NCBI GenBank assembly: GCA_029465975.1
Contig: CM055744.1
Coordinates: 744,001-808,000, forward strand
Direction: 5' to 3'
Length of the DNA: 64,000 bases
DNA from: Dallia pectoralis
Taxonomy: Eukaryota > Chordata > Actinopteri > Esociformes > Umbridae
Translations under genes and position numbers: made by a program
Notes under the pieces: model-generated
The model's input: the letters and a program-made list of their open reading frames with translations, nothing else
Database searches by the model: none
Told to the model about the DNA's origin: nothing
Part shown: positions 36,126-48,034 of the stretch, piece after piece
How the letters are laid out: every line of letters begins with the position of its first letter
How positions within the stretch are numbered: position 1 is the stretch's first letter

Positions 36126-38330
36126 ATACTCCACCCTCAGTGTCCCCAACCAGTTTATAGTAGACATACTCCATCCTCAGTGTCCCCAACCGGTTTGTAG
36201 TAGACATACTCCATCCTCAGTGTCCCCAACCAGTTTATAGTAGACATACTCCATCCTCAGTGTCCCCAACCGGTTTGTAGTAGACATACTCCATCCTCAG
36301 TGTCCCCAACCAGTTTTTAGTAGACATACTCCATCCTCAGTGTCCCCAACCAGTTTATAGTAGACATACTCCATCCTCAGTGTCCCCAACCGGTTTGTAG
36401 TAGACATACTCCATCCTCAGTGTCCCCAACCAGTTTTTAGTAGACATACTCCATCCTCAGTGTCCCCAACCAGTTTATAGTAGACATACTCCACCCTCAG
36501 TGTCCCCAACCAGTTTGTAGTAGACATACTCCACCCTGAGTGTCCCCAACCAGTTTATAGTAGACATACTCCATCCTCAGTGTCCCCAACCAGTTTATAG
36601 TAGACATACTCCACCCTCAGTGTCCCCAACCAGTTTATAGCAGACATACTCCACCCTCAGTGTCCCCAACCAGTTTGTAGTAGACATACTCCACCCTCAC
36701 GGTCCCCAACCAGTTTGTAGTAGACATACTCCACCCTCAGTGTCCCCAACCAGTTTATAGTAGACATACTCCATCCTCAGTGTCCCCAACCAGTTTATAG
36801 TAGACATACTCCATCCTCAGTGTCCCCAACCGGTTTGTAGTAGACATACTCCACCCTCAGTGTCTCCAACCAGTTTATAGTAGACATACTCCACCCTCTG
36901 TGTCCCCAACAGGTTTGTAGTAGACATACTCCACCCTCTGTGTCTCCAACCAGTTTTTAGTAGACATACTCCATCCTCTGTGTCCCCAACCAGTTTGTAG
37001 TAGACATACTCCACCCTCTGTGTCTCCAACCAGTTTTTAGTAGACATACTCCATCCTCTGTGTCCCCAACCAGTTTGTAGTAGACATACTCCACCCTCAG
37101 TGTCCCCAACCAGTTTGTAGTAGACATACTCCACCCTCAGTGTCCCCAACCAGTTTGTAGTAGACATACTCTACCCTCAGTGTCCCCAACCAGTTTATAG
37201 TAGACATACTCCACCCTCAGTGTCCCCAACCGGTTTGTAGTAGACATACTCCACCCTCAGTGTCCCCAACCGGTTTATAGTAGACATACTCCCCCTTTGT
37301 GTCCCCAACCGGTTTGTAGTAGACATACTCCACCCTCAGTGTCCCCAACCGGTTTATAGTAGACATACTCCCCCTTTGTGTCCCCAACCAGTTTGTAGTA
37401 GACATACTCCACCCTCAGTGTCCCCAACCAGTTTGTAGTAGACATACTCCACCCTCAGTGTCCCCAACCAGTTTGTAGTAGACATACTCCACCCTCAGTG
37501 TCCCCAACCAGTTTGTAGTAGACATACTCCACCCTCAGTGTCCCCAACCAGTTTATAGTAGACATACTCCACCCTCAGTGTCCCCAACCAGTTTATAGTA
37601 GACATACTCCACCCTCAGTGTCCCCAACCAGTTTATAGCAGACATACTCCACCCTCAGTGTCCCCAACCAGTTTGTAGTAGACATACTCCACCCTCAGTG
37701 TCCCCAACCAGTTTATAGTAGACATACTCCACCCTCACTGTCCCCAACCAGTTTGTAGTAGACATACTCCACCCTCAGTGTCCCCAACCAGTTTATAGTA
37801 GACATACTCCATCCTCAGTGTCCCCAACCAGTTTATAGTAGACATACTCCATCCTCAGTGTCCCCAACCGGTTTGTAGTAGACATACTCCACCCTCAGTG
37901 TCTCCAACCAGTTTATAGTAGACATACTCCACCCTCTGTGTCCCCAACCGGTTTGTAGTAGACATACTCCACCCTCTGTGTCTCCAACCAGTTTTTAGTA
38001 GACATACTCCATCCTCTGTGTCCCCAACCAGTTTGTAGTAGACATACTCCACCCTCTGTGTCTCCAACCAGTTTTTAGTAGACATACTCCATCCTCTGTG
38101 TCCCCAACCAGTTTGTAGTAGACATACTCCACCCTCAGTGTCCCCAACCAGTTTGTAGTAGACATACTCCACCCTCAGTGTCCCCAACCAGTTTGTAGTA
38201 GACATACTCCACCCTCAGTGTCCCCAACCAGTTTGTAGTAGACATACTCCACCCTCAGTGTCCCCAACCAGTTTGTAGTAGACATACTCCACCCTCAGTG
38301 TCCCCAACCAGTTTGTAGTAGACTCCACCC
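36126..38330. repeat. Minisatellite O: 40-bp unit derived from LINE ORF2 C-terminal codons, about 55 copies
   Basis: The 40-bp plus-strand unit joins TGTCCCCAACCAGTTTGTAG and TAGACATACTCCACCCTCAG. On the minus strand it reads VEYVYYKLVGDTE, the same as the LINE segment LVEYVDYNLVGDTKRF just outside the array at about 35,215-35,170. 40 is not a multiple of three, so three frames alternate (VEYVYYKLVGDTE, GVCLLQTGWGH, MSTTNWLGT) and all remain open. Variants: A/G in TTTATAG/TTTGTAG, CAG/CTG before TGTC, and a shortened CCCCCTTTGTG pair at 37290-37380. A block around 36,620-37,190 recurs at about 37,660-38,230, offset 1038 bp. Confidence 0.95.
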
Positions 38331-40734
38331 TCAGTCTTGCAGCTAGCAAACTTCCTCTCAAACATGCCCACAACATCCACAGACCCCTGTCCCCGAATAT
38401 GATTCCTCTTGAAATTGCCAGCTTAGCTGTCCCTGACATCAAGTTTAGCAAAACAATGACACTAAAACAATACTTGGTGCCAAATATATACAGTTTGGAA
38501 GAGAAAAACTCAGTAGAGAACCACTCAGTAAGCTGATCAAACAGTCCTACAAATCTGGGACACTGCAAGAACAGATGCGCCAGAGTTTCCGACTCCGTAC
38601 AAAACGTCAGTTGTCCTTAACATTTGGATCAAAGTGCACCAGATGCCTATTGGTGGCTAACAATCAGCTGTTCTCTTATCAATAGGCATTTTATATAACA
38701 ACCTATAGGGGAAGAGCCCTGACCAAACACCTTTGCCCACCATGGCACCTTTACCCCCTCCAGGGAAGAAGCTCTGGAAACCTTCACACCCAGAACATCC
38801 ATTGCCTTCTTCCCCATGTCCTTGATATCCCCCAGCTTCGGGGTCCTGAATGAGAACAGCCACCCCGCGTCCTCTTCAAATGTCTCTGTAGTTCCACTAA
38901 CGTACAGCACCGGGACCCCATAATCCAGGTCATCCCTCCAGCGGTCAGAGAAAGAAGTGTCAGTAACAAACTGCCGTTGAAATAATGGCAAAGACTCACA
39001 GACCTCAGCTAAAACCTTCCTCAGTAGGCGAGATCACCTGATCCTCGCTCTTCTGCCCAGCTCCTCCAGCGACTTGTCGTTACTTTGCATGAAATTACCC
39101 AGCTTTACACACCCGCTGTCCTTAATTGGGACCGTCGGCTTGCTAACCCCAACACCCAGGACCTGAAGATCACATTGTGAAACAGTGGCTCCTCAAACAG
39201 CCACATTCCTGGCGGTGCACCATCCTGTCGAGACACCTCCAACACCTTCCAAGCCTGCAGAACCAACTCATAAAATGGAGTGAGGCAAGACAGCTAAACC
39301 CCCTCCAAACCCAGGAGGAACAGGTGTTTATCCAAGCCCAGACTGCCTGCCCTCCTCAGTTGAACATAGGCTGTCAGGATCCGACATTTGGAGCAGCAAC
39401 CATGTCCACCTGGACAGTCTGGCACACACCTTCTCCACTACACCCTCCCAGTCCTCCAAAGTCTTAAGACCATTCCTGCCCCACTAAAGCCCCCCAGGTT
39501 ACTGTGGAGCACTCCCCCCCCATGAAGCAGACCTGCCCACAAATACTCACTCTTACCCCAATTTACTCTTGCTGAGGATGCTCCATCATAGACATTCAAG
39601 GTGCTAGTAAGAGTCTTAACATCCTCGCTCCCCGTGATACGCAGACAACACTATCCCTGATTGGGCAATAAGCCAAAAAAAAAACGCCAGCCTTGCTCGT
39701 AAAGAACATAGAAGTGGTTCAATCGCTAGACAGTATGCACAGGAAACTGGGAAGCCCTGTCTAATACCTCTGTGAACAGGTGTAGGTCAGCTCAACCATA
39801 AAAATCCCCCCTAATACTCCACCAGAAAAACTTATAAAAGTCAGACGGCAATCCATCAATGCCAGGAGCACGGCCGGAGGAAAGCTGCATAACAGCCGTG
39901 GACAGTACATGCATCATAATTGCTGAGTACATGGCTGAGAAGGTGATGCCCCTCCCACACACACCCCAGTCAGATGCCCCTCCCACCACACACCCCAGTC
40001 AGATGCCTCTCCCAAGCATCAAGCTTTTTTTGTTGAATTACCTCCAATACCCAAGCCCTCTTAGTCCTAGTCCTTCCCTCATTCATATTAAGAGAACCAA
40101 CCTGAAACACCGCCATGAATAAGAGGGAAAACCGAATATAGACTGATGAAAAACACCAACATGGAGGAAACACCCTGTGAAGCTCACAAAACATTATTAC
40201 CTACATTTTCTCTGTGCTTTCCTACGAGCACCAAGGGCTTTAGCGGCCGACACAGCTGTAATAAACTTTTTCACACTCAGCTTCTTCACCCCCACTGTCT
40301 TCTGTAACACCATCGCAGACCTAACAAACTTCTCATCAAAATAATTTGACAATATTAAAGAAAACCCATCCAGAAACCCAGAAACCCATTCACCTCATCA
40401 ATAGTGTAGAGGGACCCATCACCACCTGCTGGCACTTCAGCTGGGCATCAGTGATGTCCTCCTCCTGATCCTCACTCTCAGCAGCCATCGACTCCTGATT
40501 TACTCCGGCCACACTCCACAACACACCACCAGTCTGTTCATCACTACTAATACAGGGCACCTCCAGGGAGAGGGGAGAGGGAGAGGTGGGTTTAGAGAGG
40601 GGAAGAGGGGAGGTGGGAGAGATAATGAAAGAGGTAAAAACTGTGATGATGAAGACAGCTGAAATCAAAACACCAGGCTGTATTTAAACATCTCCCGTTC
40701 CTGTTGATTTCCTCTACTCCGTCTTCCGCCCCAT

Positions 40735-41335
40735 GCTCCCTTAGACTCCCCCGTACTCCCCCGTGCTCCCCCATACTCCCCTGTGCTCCCCTGTACTCCC
40801 CGTGCTCCCCGTGCTCCCCGTACTCCCCTGTACTCCCCAGTACTCCCCTGTACTCCCCGTACTCCCCGTGCTCCCCCATACTCCCCGTACTGCCCTGTAC
40901 TCCCCAGTACTCCCCTGCTCCCCCATACTCCCCTGTGCTCCCCTGTACTCCCCGTGCTCCCCCATACTCCCCGTACTCCCCTGCCCTCCCCTGTACTCCC
41001 CCCGTGCTCCCCCATACTCCCCCATGCCCTCCCCCATGCATACTCCCCCATGTGCTCCCTCATACTCCCCGTGCTCCCCGTACTCCCCATACTCCCCGTG
41101 CTCCCCATGCTTTCCCATACTCCCCGTACTCCCCATGCTCCCCGTACTCCCTCGTGCTCCCCCGTGTTCCCCCATACTCCCCCTTACTCCCCCGTGCTCC
41201 CCGTACTCCCCTGTCCTCTCCCGTGTTCCCCCATGCTCCCCCATACTCCCCCGTGTTCCCCCATACTCCCCATACTCCCCCATGCTCCCCCATACTCCCC
41301 CGTGCTCCACCATGCTCCCCCATGCTCCCATATCT
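40735..41335. repeat. Pyrimidine-rich repeat of CCCCGTACTC/CCCCATGCTC units
   Basis: About 600 bp of short 9-11 bp units (ACTCCCC, GTGCTCCCC, CATACTCCCC, TGTACTCCCC) in irregular order. All three plus frames and minus frames are open for most of its length because no TA-A/G or TGA words occur; these are not genes. It adjoins the 5' side of the LINE remnant, so it may have grown from LINE sequence. Confidence 0.9.
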
Positions 41336-42352
<1,017 letters not shown>

Positions 42353-42869
42353 GGTTGCCTACTATACTGCTGGATTAATATTAGGAAGAGGGAAGAGATT
42401 CATTTCATTTTGATGGCTGTTCATCAGAGCCGTCTACGAACTCCCGGCAGTGTGAATAATGTGTGTGTGTGTTTCAGGGGGGATGGGTGAAGGCAGAGTG
42501 TGTGTGTGTGTGTGTGTGAGCAATGGTGTGACACAGGAAAGCTCCATAAATCCCAGTCATAATTTCGTCTCTACTTGGTGTGCAGTCCTGCTCCATAAAG
42601 GGGCCAAGCCAAGGGTGCTCTAAACGTCAGGGGAGCAACTGACTGATGAATCACCTCGCAAAGATTTCAGAAAACCCTGTTCCACACTGAATGATGAGAC
42701 CAACAGCACTCAGAGGTTTTGTCCACAGCTCTGGGCACATTGCCACCGGGGGAGGGTTTACCGGGGAGGTCCACGTGCACATGATTGACTGGCAGTGTGG
42801 TCAGAGATTTGAAAAAGAAAAGTTCTTGGCTGTCTTTTCCAGGTGATGGAAGTTCCTAAATAAGACCTA

Positions 42870-44071
42870 CAGTGGGTATAAAAATTATCCACACTCCAGA
42901 ATGCCAAGTTTCTGTGATGTGAAAATATTTGAGAAAGATAAATCATGTCAGAACGTTTACCACCTTTATGTGACCTATAACATGAACAATTAAATAAAAA
43001 AATAAAAATTTGAGGGGGAAAAATATAAATGTTATAATAACCCGGTTGCATTTGTCTGCACACCATTAAACTAATACTTTGTTAAAGCATCTTTTGATTT
43101 CATTAAAGCACTCATTTTGGATTGGAGTCTATTATCATGGCACATCTTGACTTGGCAATATTTCCTCACTCTTCTCTGCAAAAGCGCTCCAAATCTGTCA
43201 GATTGCGAGGACATCTCCTGTGCACAGCATTCATTGAATCACCCCACATACGTTCAAATTGGATTCATGTCTGGGCTCTGGCTGGGCCATTCCAAAACGT
43301 TAATCTTCTTCTGGTGAAGCCATGCTTTGGTGGATTTGGATGTGTGCTTTGAGTCGTTGTTGTGCTGAAAGGTGAACTTCATCATCAGCTTTCTCTTGGA
43401 AGCCTGAAGGTTTTGTGCCAAAATTGCCTGGTATTTAGAACTGTTCATAATTCCCTCCACCCTGAATGCTGCCACCACCATGCTTAACTGTGGGTATGGT
43501 GTTCTTTGGGTGATGTGCAGTATGTTTTTTGCGCCATACATACCTTTCGGAGTTATGGCCAAAAAGTTGAACCATTGTTTCATCAGACCATAACACATTT
43601 GTTCACATGCTTTTGTTTTTACAAACTTCAGCCAGGCTTGGATGTTTTTCTTCAAAAGAAAAGGCTTCCGTCTTGCCACCCTAACCCATAGCCCATACAT
43701 ATGAAGAATACAGGAAATAGTTGTCACATGTAGCACACAGACAGTACTTGCCAGAAATTCCTGCTGCTCCTTTAATCTTGCTGTTGGCCTCTTGGCGCCT
43801 CCCTGACCAGTTTTCTTCTTGTATTTTCATACAATTTGGAGGGACGTCCAGTTCTTGGTAATGTCTCTGTCCCGTATTTTCTCCACTTTATGATGACTGT
43901 CTTCACTATGTTCCATGGTATATCTAATGCTTTGGAAATTATGTTGTACCTTTCTCCTGACTGATATCTATTAACAATGAGATTCTTCGAGACATGATTT
44001 ATCTTTCTCTAGTTTTTTTGCATTACAAAAACCTTGCATTTTAACCGGGGTGTGTAACATTATATCTAGTG
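42870..44071 (-). mobile_element. Tc1/mariner transposon with long degenerate inverted ends
   Basis: About 1.2 kb flanked by TA at 42868-42869 and 44072-44073. The left end begins CAGTGGGTATAAAAATTATC; the right end finishes ACATTATATCTAGTG, its divergent complement. A longer internal stretch is also inverted: AAAGATAAATCATGTC at about 42,935 versus GACATGATTTATCTTTCTC at about 43,991, so the terminal inverted repeats are roughly 80-100 bp. A transposase pseudogene lies on the minus strand. Confidence 0.85.
43240..43990 (-). pseudogene. Tc1-type transposase, inactivated
   Basis: Minus-strand reading gives RKPFLLKKNIQAWLKFVKT, then FTFQHNNDSKHTSK, then VLEWPSQSPDMNPI followed by a stop. In active Tc1 transposases the second motif is Q(Q)DNDPKHT; here the catalytic Asp is Asn (HNND). 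The third acidic residue, normally the Glu of NPIE, is lost because an extra base creates a stop after NPI. Upstream, the helix-turn-helix part (about 43,740-43,990) is frameshifted. The element can therefore only have moved, if at all, in trans. Confidence 0.8.
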
Positions 44072-44073
44072 TA

Positions 44074-45305
44074 AATGACCTCCCTTTACCAAGTTTACCG
44101 AGTATGTTTTATTTAGGAACTTCCCAACTTAGGTGAATGCACCCAAAGAATTTTGACATCTTTGAGTTAGGTCAGCTAACCTGACAATGCAGGTTATTAA
44201 CATTTGCATAACTCTGAACTTCTAGGTGTTTGTGATCCAGTGGTAGTTAGAACTGTACACACAATTTCAGCTGCTCATCCAAACCTGCACTCTGGGCATG
44301 TTAGTGTTCAGGTGGACCAATATAATACATAATACAGCCCATGGCTCTGCTACTATTAATCTGTTAAATGGTGATCATGTGTACTGTCTTTATAGATAGT
44401 TGTTTTATTCATATGTATTAAACATGGTTGTTTAATACATATGTCAGTCCTCCTTAGCTGTGCTCTCAGGTGGTCTTCTTGACCTTGGTCTGTCTTTGAC
44501 GAGCAGGCATTCCAGGCTCATGCCATCTGTACAGTAGATTAGAGGACTGCCTGAAACTAGGACCTAGAACCACAGGTGGCCCATGACGAGCCGAAAGCCT
44601 GGCATGTTGGTTGAAGAAATGAAAATTCACAGTATAGTATAGTGCAATTCAGTCTGTTTTGTCATGGTGTATTTTACAGGGTAAGGGTGGCTGGATATTT
44701 ATTGATATATTTAGCTCTGGGATTTAGCTCTTTTGGGTCTTCTGTGATAGATCCCCCTCCCCCTCCCCATCTCACTCTCTTCTAAAATAATCTTTGCCTC
44801 TGTATAGTCTGGGTGACGTATATTAAAATGTCCATTCTGGACATAGAGTCTGATCGCATGTAGCTTCCAATTGGCTTACTCATCCCTGCCATGTGCCCTA
44901 TTGCTAATAATGTGTGTGTAAAGTACTGTATTTAGTAAATGCAATAAATAGTATAGTGACTTCTGAGAAGTGTGTCAGTAAAACTAGCTGATATAAAAAA
45001 TTATGTCCAGCTCACTTTGAGTCAGTGGTTATTGTACTCTCTTTATGGCACTACATCATTACAACTTTGTCGAACAGTTATCTTTTTTATTTTTTCATTA
45101 TTTGGTTGGTTTCAACTGTTTAGTTCTTGTGGTGCTCTGTGAATACAGTGCTGAATTCTGAACACATGGTCCCAATAGGGTCCAGAGTTTTGAATACTCT
45201 CCATTTTTTCTCCCTCTTTCTCCTCTCTTCATCTGTCTTTATCCATCTCTCTGCGTTTCTCTTGCCTTTCATTTCAATGTCCATTCTGTTTCTTATTATA
45301 TTTGT
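44074..45305. other. Unique AT-rich intronic sequence with one hairpin
   Basis: A perfect inverted repeat CATATGTATTAAAC / GTTTAATACATATG lies at 44410-44423 and 44430-44443 with a 6-nt loop. Nothing else recognised. Confidence 0.5.
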
Positions 45306-45560
45306 ATTGAAATAGCTTAATTGGGAAAACTTCCTTTACATTGCCAAAGCAATTGGAAAATACCAAATAAAAATAAGTAACAAAGTGGAAGGAACAATAC
45401 ATCAGAAATTACATTACACAGAGAAGTTTAAAAGCGTTTCAAACCTTATATCAGCTATCTACAGTGTAACAATATTCAAGTACAAATGAGAATAAATAGA
45501 TAAATATTGGTTATGTTCACAGTGTTTTTTGCGGTTAACAGTTTGCCTGTTTCTTGTTGT
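45306..45560 (-). mobile_element. Possible degraded fish LINE fragment
   Basis: Words such as TTACATTGCCAAAGCAA, ACATTACACAGAGAAGTTTA and TACAGTGTAACAATATTCAA resemble, from memory, the antisense 3' part of a LINE abundant in salmonid-type genomes (ACATTGCCAAAGCAAGTG...). No coding part is preserved. Orientation and limits are approximate. Confidence 0.35.
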
Positions 45561-46723
45561 AAACTAGCATCACATTGATTGCAGAATGCGGTACACGTAT
45601 GTCATTGTCATCATTTGTGGTTCTGTGGGAATTATGTCTCTCTGTCACTCTCCATTTCCCACTATATCCTCTCTCCCTTCTCTCATTCTATGTTGCATCT
45701 ACTCTTTGCTCTGACCCTCCAGTTCTGTTTAATGCTAGGGTGTGTGTTTGCATTTGAGTGTGCGCATGTGCGTGTGTGCGTGCGTGTGTGCGTGCGTGTG
45801 TGTGTGTGTGCTTGGTGTGTTACAAGAGAAAAGACAGCAGGGCTTTTTTTCAGTTAGATTGTTTGAGTTCAGGAGAGTTCTATCTAAACCATCTTTAGCG
45901 TCGCTATCAAACCCTGACAGTGAATATAATTGTTTCTGGGAAAGTCAACAGTTTGTAATTTTTACACAGAACAATGTGGATACTTTAACATGGGTGGTAC
46001 AGCAAATGTATTATTTGAGGGGTGTGTTGAATGACCACAGGGTCGGGTCAGGTTCAGCCACCACTACATTCTTGCTCAGATGAAAGCTCGTCAGCTACAC
46101 TGAGCAGTAATTTAAAATCATGCGTAAAGTGGATAATGATCTTTTATTTGTGTGAAACTCAAATGAGAGGGGGAGAAAAGCTGGACGTGGCGGTCCAGGG
46201 GCTTATCTGGCTGTGGTTGGCTGAGTAATTAAATCAAGAATGTCGGTGAAGTTCTCCTCAGCTCAGCACCTTGTCCTGCTTCTCTTCTAATCAGGCACCT
46301 ATTAAACCTCTGATTGCGCATCCCATCTTTTAACTGCTACTCAGCTATTAACCAAGACCCAAAAGCCGTTCTCTGTGGCAACAGCTGAGGGGTGGGGAAG
46401 TTAATGTGATGCGTCAAAGAGGTGGACGGCATTCGACTCTGCTCAGGATGCAAAGCAATAAAGTACTAGAAAGGCAGGTATAGTTGAGGTATAGAACTGA
46501 AATATATAATCTGGGTAACACTTCATATTATTTTTGCACCTCTTGAGTGGACAGCTATTCAGGGAAATTTTTCTTTCAGCTCCATATTTATTCGCTTCAT
46601 CCATCTGAACATTCTAACCAGGAGGACCTCCCCTGGTCCCAAAATAAAAAAGACCTGTTTTGGTGACTTTCTGGAGAAATAGAATTTATAGCATAATTTG
46701 GCTGCTATGGGCTTGTGTTAGAG
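45561..46723. other. Unique intronic sequence with a GTGCGTGC microsatellite
   Basis: A TG/TGCG run lies at about 45,740-45,812. No exon recognised. Confidence 0.5.
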
Positions 46724-46801
46724 GAGGAGTTGGTGTAGCTCAGTGGTAGAGTACATGCTTTGTATGTATGATGTCCTGGGTTCAATCCCCAGCTTCTCCC
46801 C
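46724..46801 (+). mobile_element. tRNA-Ala-like SINE head (no tail)
   Basis: Contains a Pol III A-box region GTAGCTCAGTGGTAGAG and B-box GGGTTCAATCCCC, with a T-stem CTGGG/CCCAG and an anticodon stem CATGC/GTATG. The layout follows tRNA-Ala, but the anticodon position reads TGT and the acceptor stem pairs poorly. The same sequence, with a SINE tail, occurs at 61749, so it is a SINE head, not a working tRNA gene. It is followed at 46801 by an AACCTTTATATAAAGGTT hairpin. Confidence 0.7.
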
Positions 46802-48034
46802 AACCTTTATATAAAGGTTCAATCCAAGAAAAATTATGTTCCAGCTCAGATGGTGTTTTATAGCCAATATATTAGCATGGCTGAATTGGTATGCGTTCTT
46901 TTGGCCAGCCTACCATTAATAGCTTTTTACGTGAAACAGAGGTGATTTGAACTTCTCACTGTGGTGACGGTTTGTATGGTTTGTATGGTTTGTATGCATC
47001 ATGCATAATTCGTTTTGCTATTAGTGTATATTAACATATTCTTGCAACATCTGCACGCAGTTTTTGCTTTTTCTGTTACCACCTTACCGCTTGGGAAAAG
47101 CCAAAATGTCGCCACACCTCTGATTTGATCGAGGATGGAGCATCCTCAACATCAACTCTTGCCGCCACCATGTTTGCTAATGTTTAACGGTACTACTTGG
47201 TTGAGTTGATGTTAAGCGAGGTCAAAGTATACTGCTTCTGCGCCACGGTTGTTAAAAATCTTTTAATCGTGACTCCTTTAACATCTCGATTGAATTCCCT
47301 GACATCCTCATGGGTGGCACATCTTAGTTAGATTATTGTTTTTAAAAATGTTTACAATTTGTAATTTCCACTTTATAATGTCAGACTTTGCACTGATAAA
47401 AATGTACCAACCCCTACAATGATTTACATACAAACTAGCAAATTCAGACTTGCTGTTTTCATATTAAAACTCGGGTCACATGGTTCAACACGGGAGAAGG
47501 GGAGAGAAGCCACATAGAGGTGGTATAGTTTCTGGAAGTTTCTGGATGATTCTCTGTGGTTGAATGGAAGAGGAATTCCTCCCTACAGGTGCATCCATCC
47601 ATTCATTACAGCAATATTGACCTGTGAGATATTTATAGCTGTGACCTTAAGGTACTGACAGAAAGACAAGCTGTTTTTACGCTGTCCGTGGGGAAATATT
47701 GTAGTCAAAGCAGAAATACCAGCATGGTCTCCCTATAATCAAATTCAACACAGTTTTAACTTCTGCATTCTCACACTCGGTGGCACATGACCTCGATCAA
47801 GGAGAAGTGGGATCTCGCTTTCCCTCTCTCCCTCTCAATATTAACAATTCCAAGTCAGGGCCGGCTGACTGTGTACGTACCTTCTTAAGGAGTCAGACCA
47901 CACTGCCTGAGTTTACAAGGTTATTCAGCCACAAGGGATTTTGTCTTGTCGTACCTCTTCATTATCCTGGCCACACAGCGTAAGGGTTTGTGTTCTGTCT
48001 TAACCCCCATGGTCATCATCATCATATTGATGGT
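46802..48034. other. Unique intronic sequence
   Basis: Has a triple GGTTTGTAT at about 46,968-46,995. The last few hundred bases before 48,035 may include degraded LINE sequence, but no coding words could be read. Confidence 0.4.

Larger units (their letters stand above)
35030..40680 (-). mobile_element. Tx1/L1-like LINE remnant, antisense, with nested repeats
   Basis: Reading the minus strand from 40,680 downward: an ORF1 C-terminal part (MVLQKTVGVKKLSVKKF near 40,300-40,210); the ORF2 start with QVGSLNMNEGRTRTKRAW (about 40,110-40,060), an AP-endonuclease beginning; a reverse transcriptase fragment GRAPGIDGLPSDFYKFFWWS (about 39,870); ORF2 C-terminal sequence including DRWRDDLDYGVPVLYVSG (about 38,940); then AARLRVE at about 38,340. 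The array of 40-bp repeats and a hAT-like element follow. The true C-terminus LVEYVDYNLVGDTKRFMCIW then stops near 35,100, with CAATAAAG at about 35,035. Large parts of endonuclease and RT are missing, so the element is dead. Its order is consistent with one insertion. Confidence 0.75.

Noticed and set aside
46724..46801. Functional tRNA gene
   Set aside because: Acceptor stem pairs poorly, the anticodon differs from the Ala parent, and a second copy carries a SINE tail.
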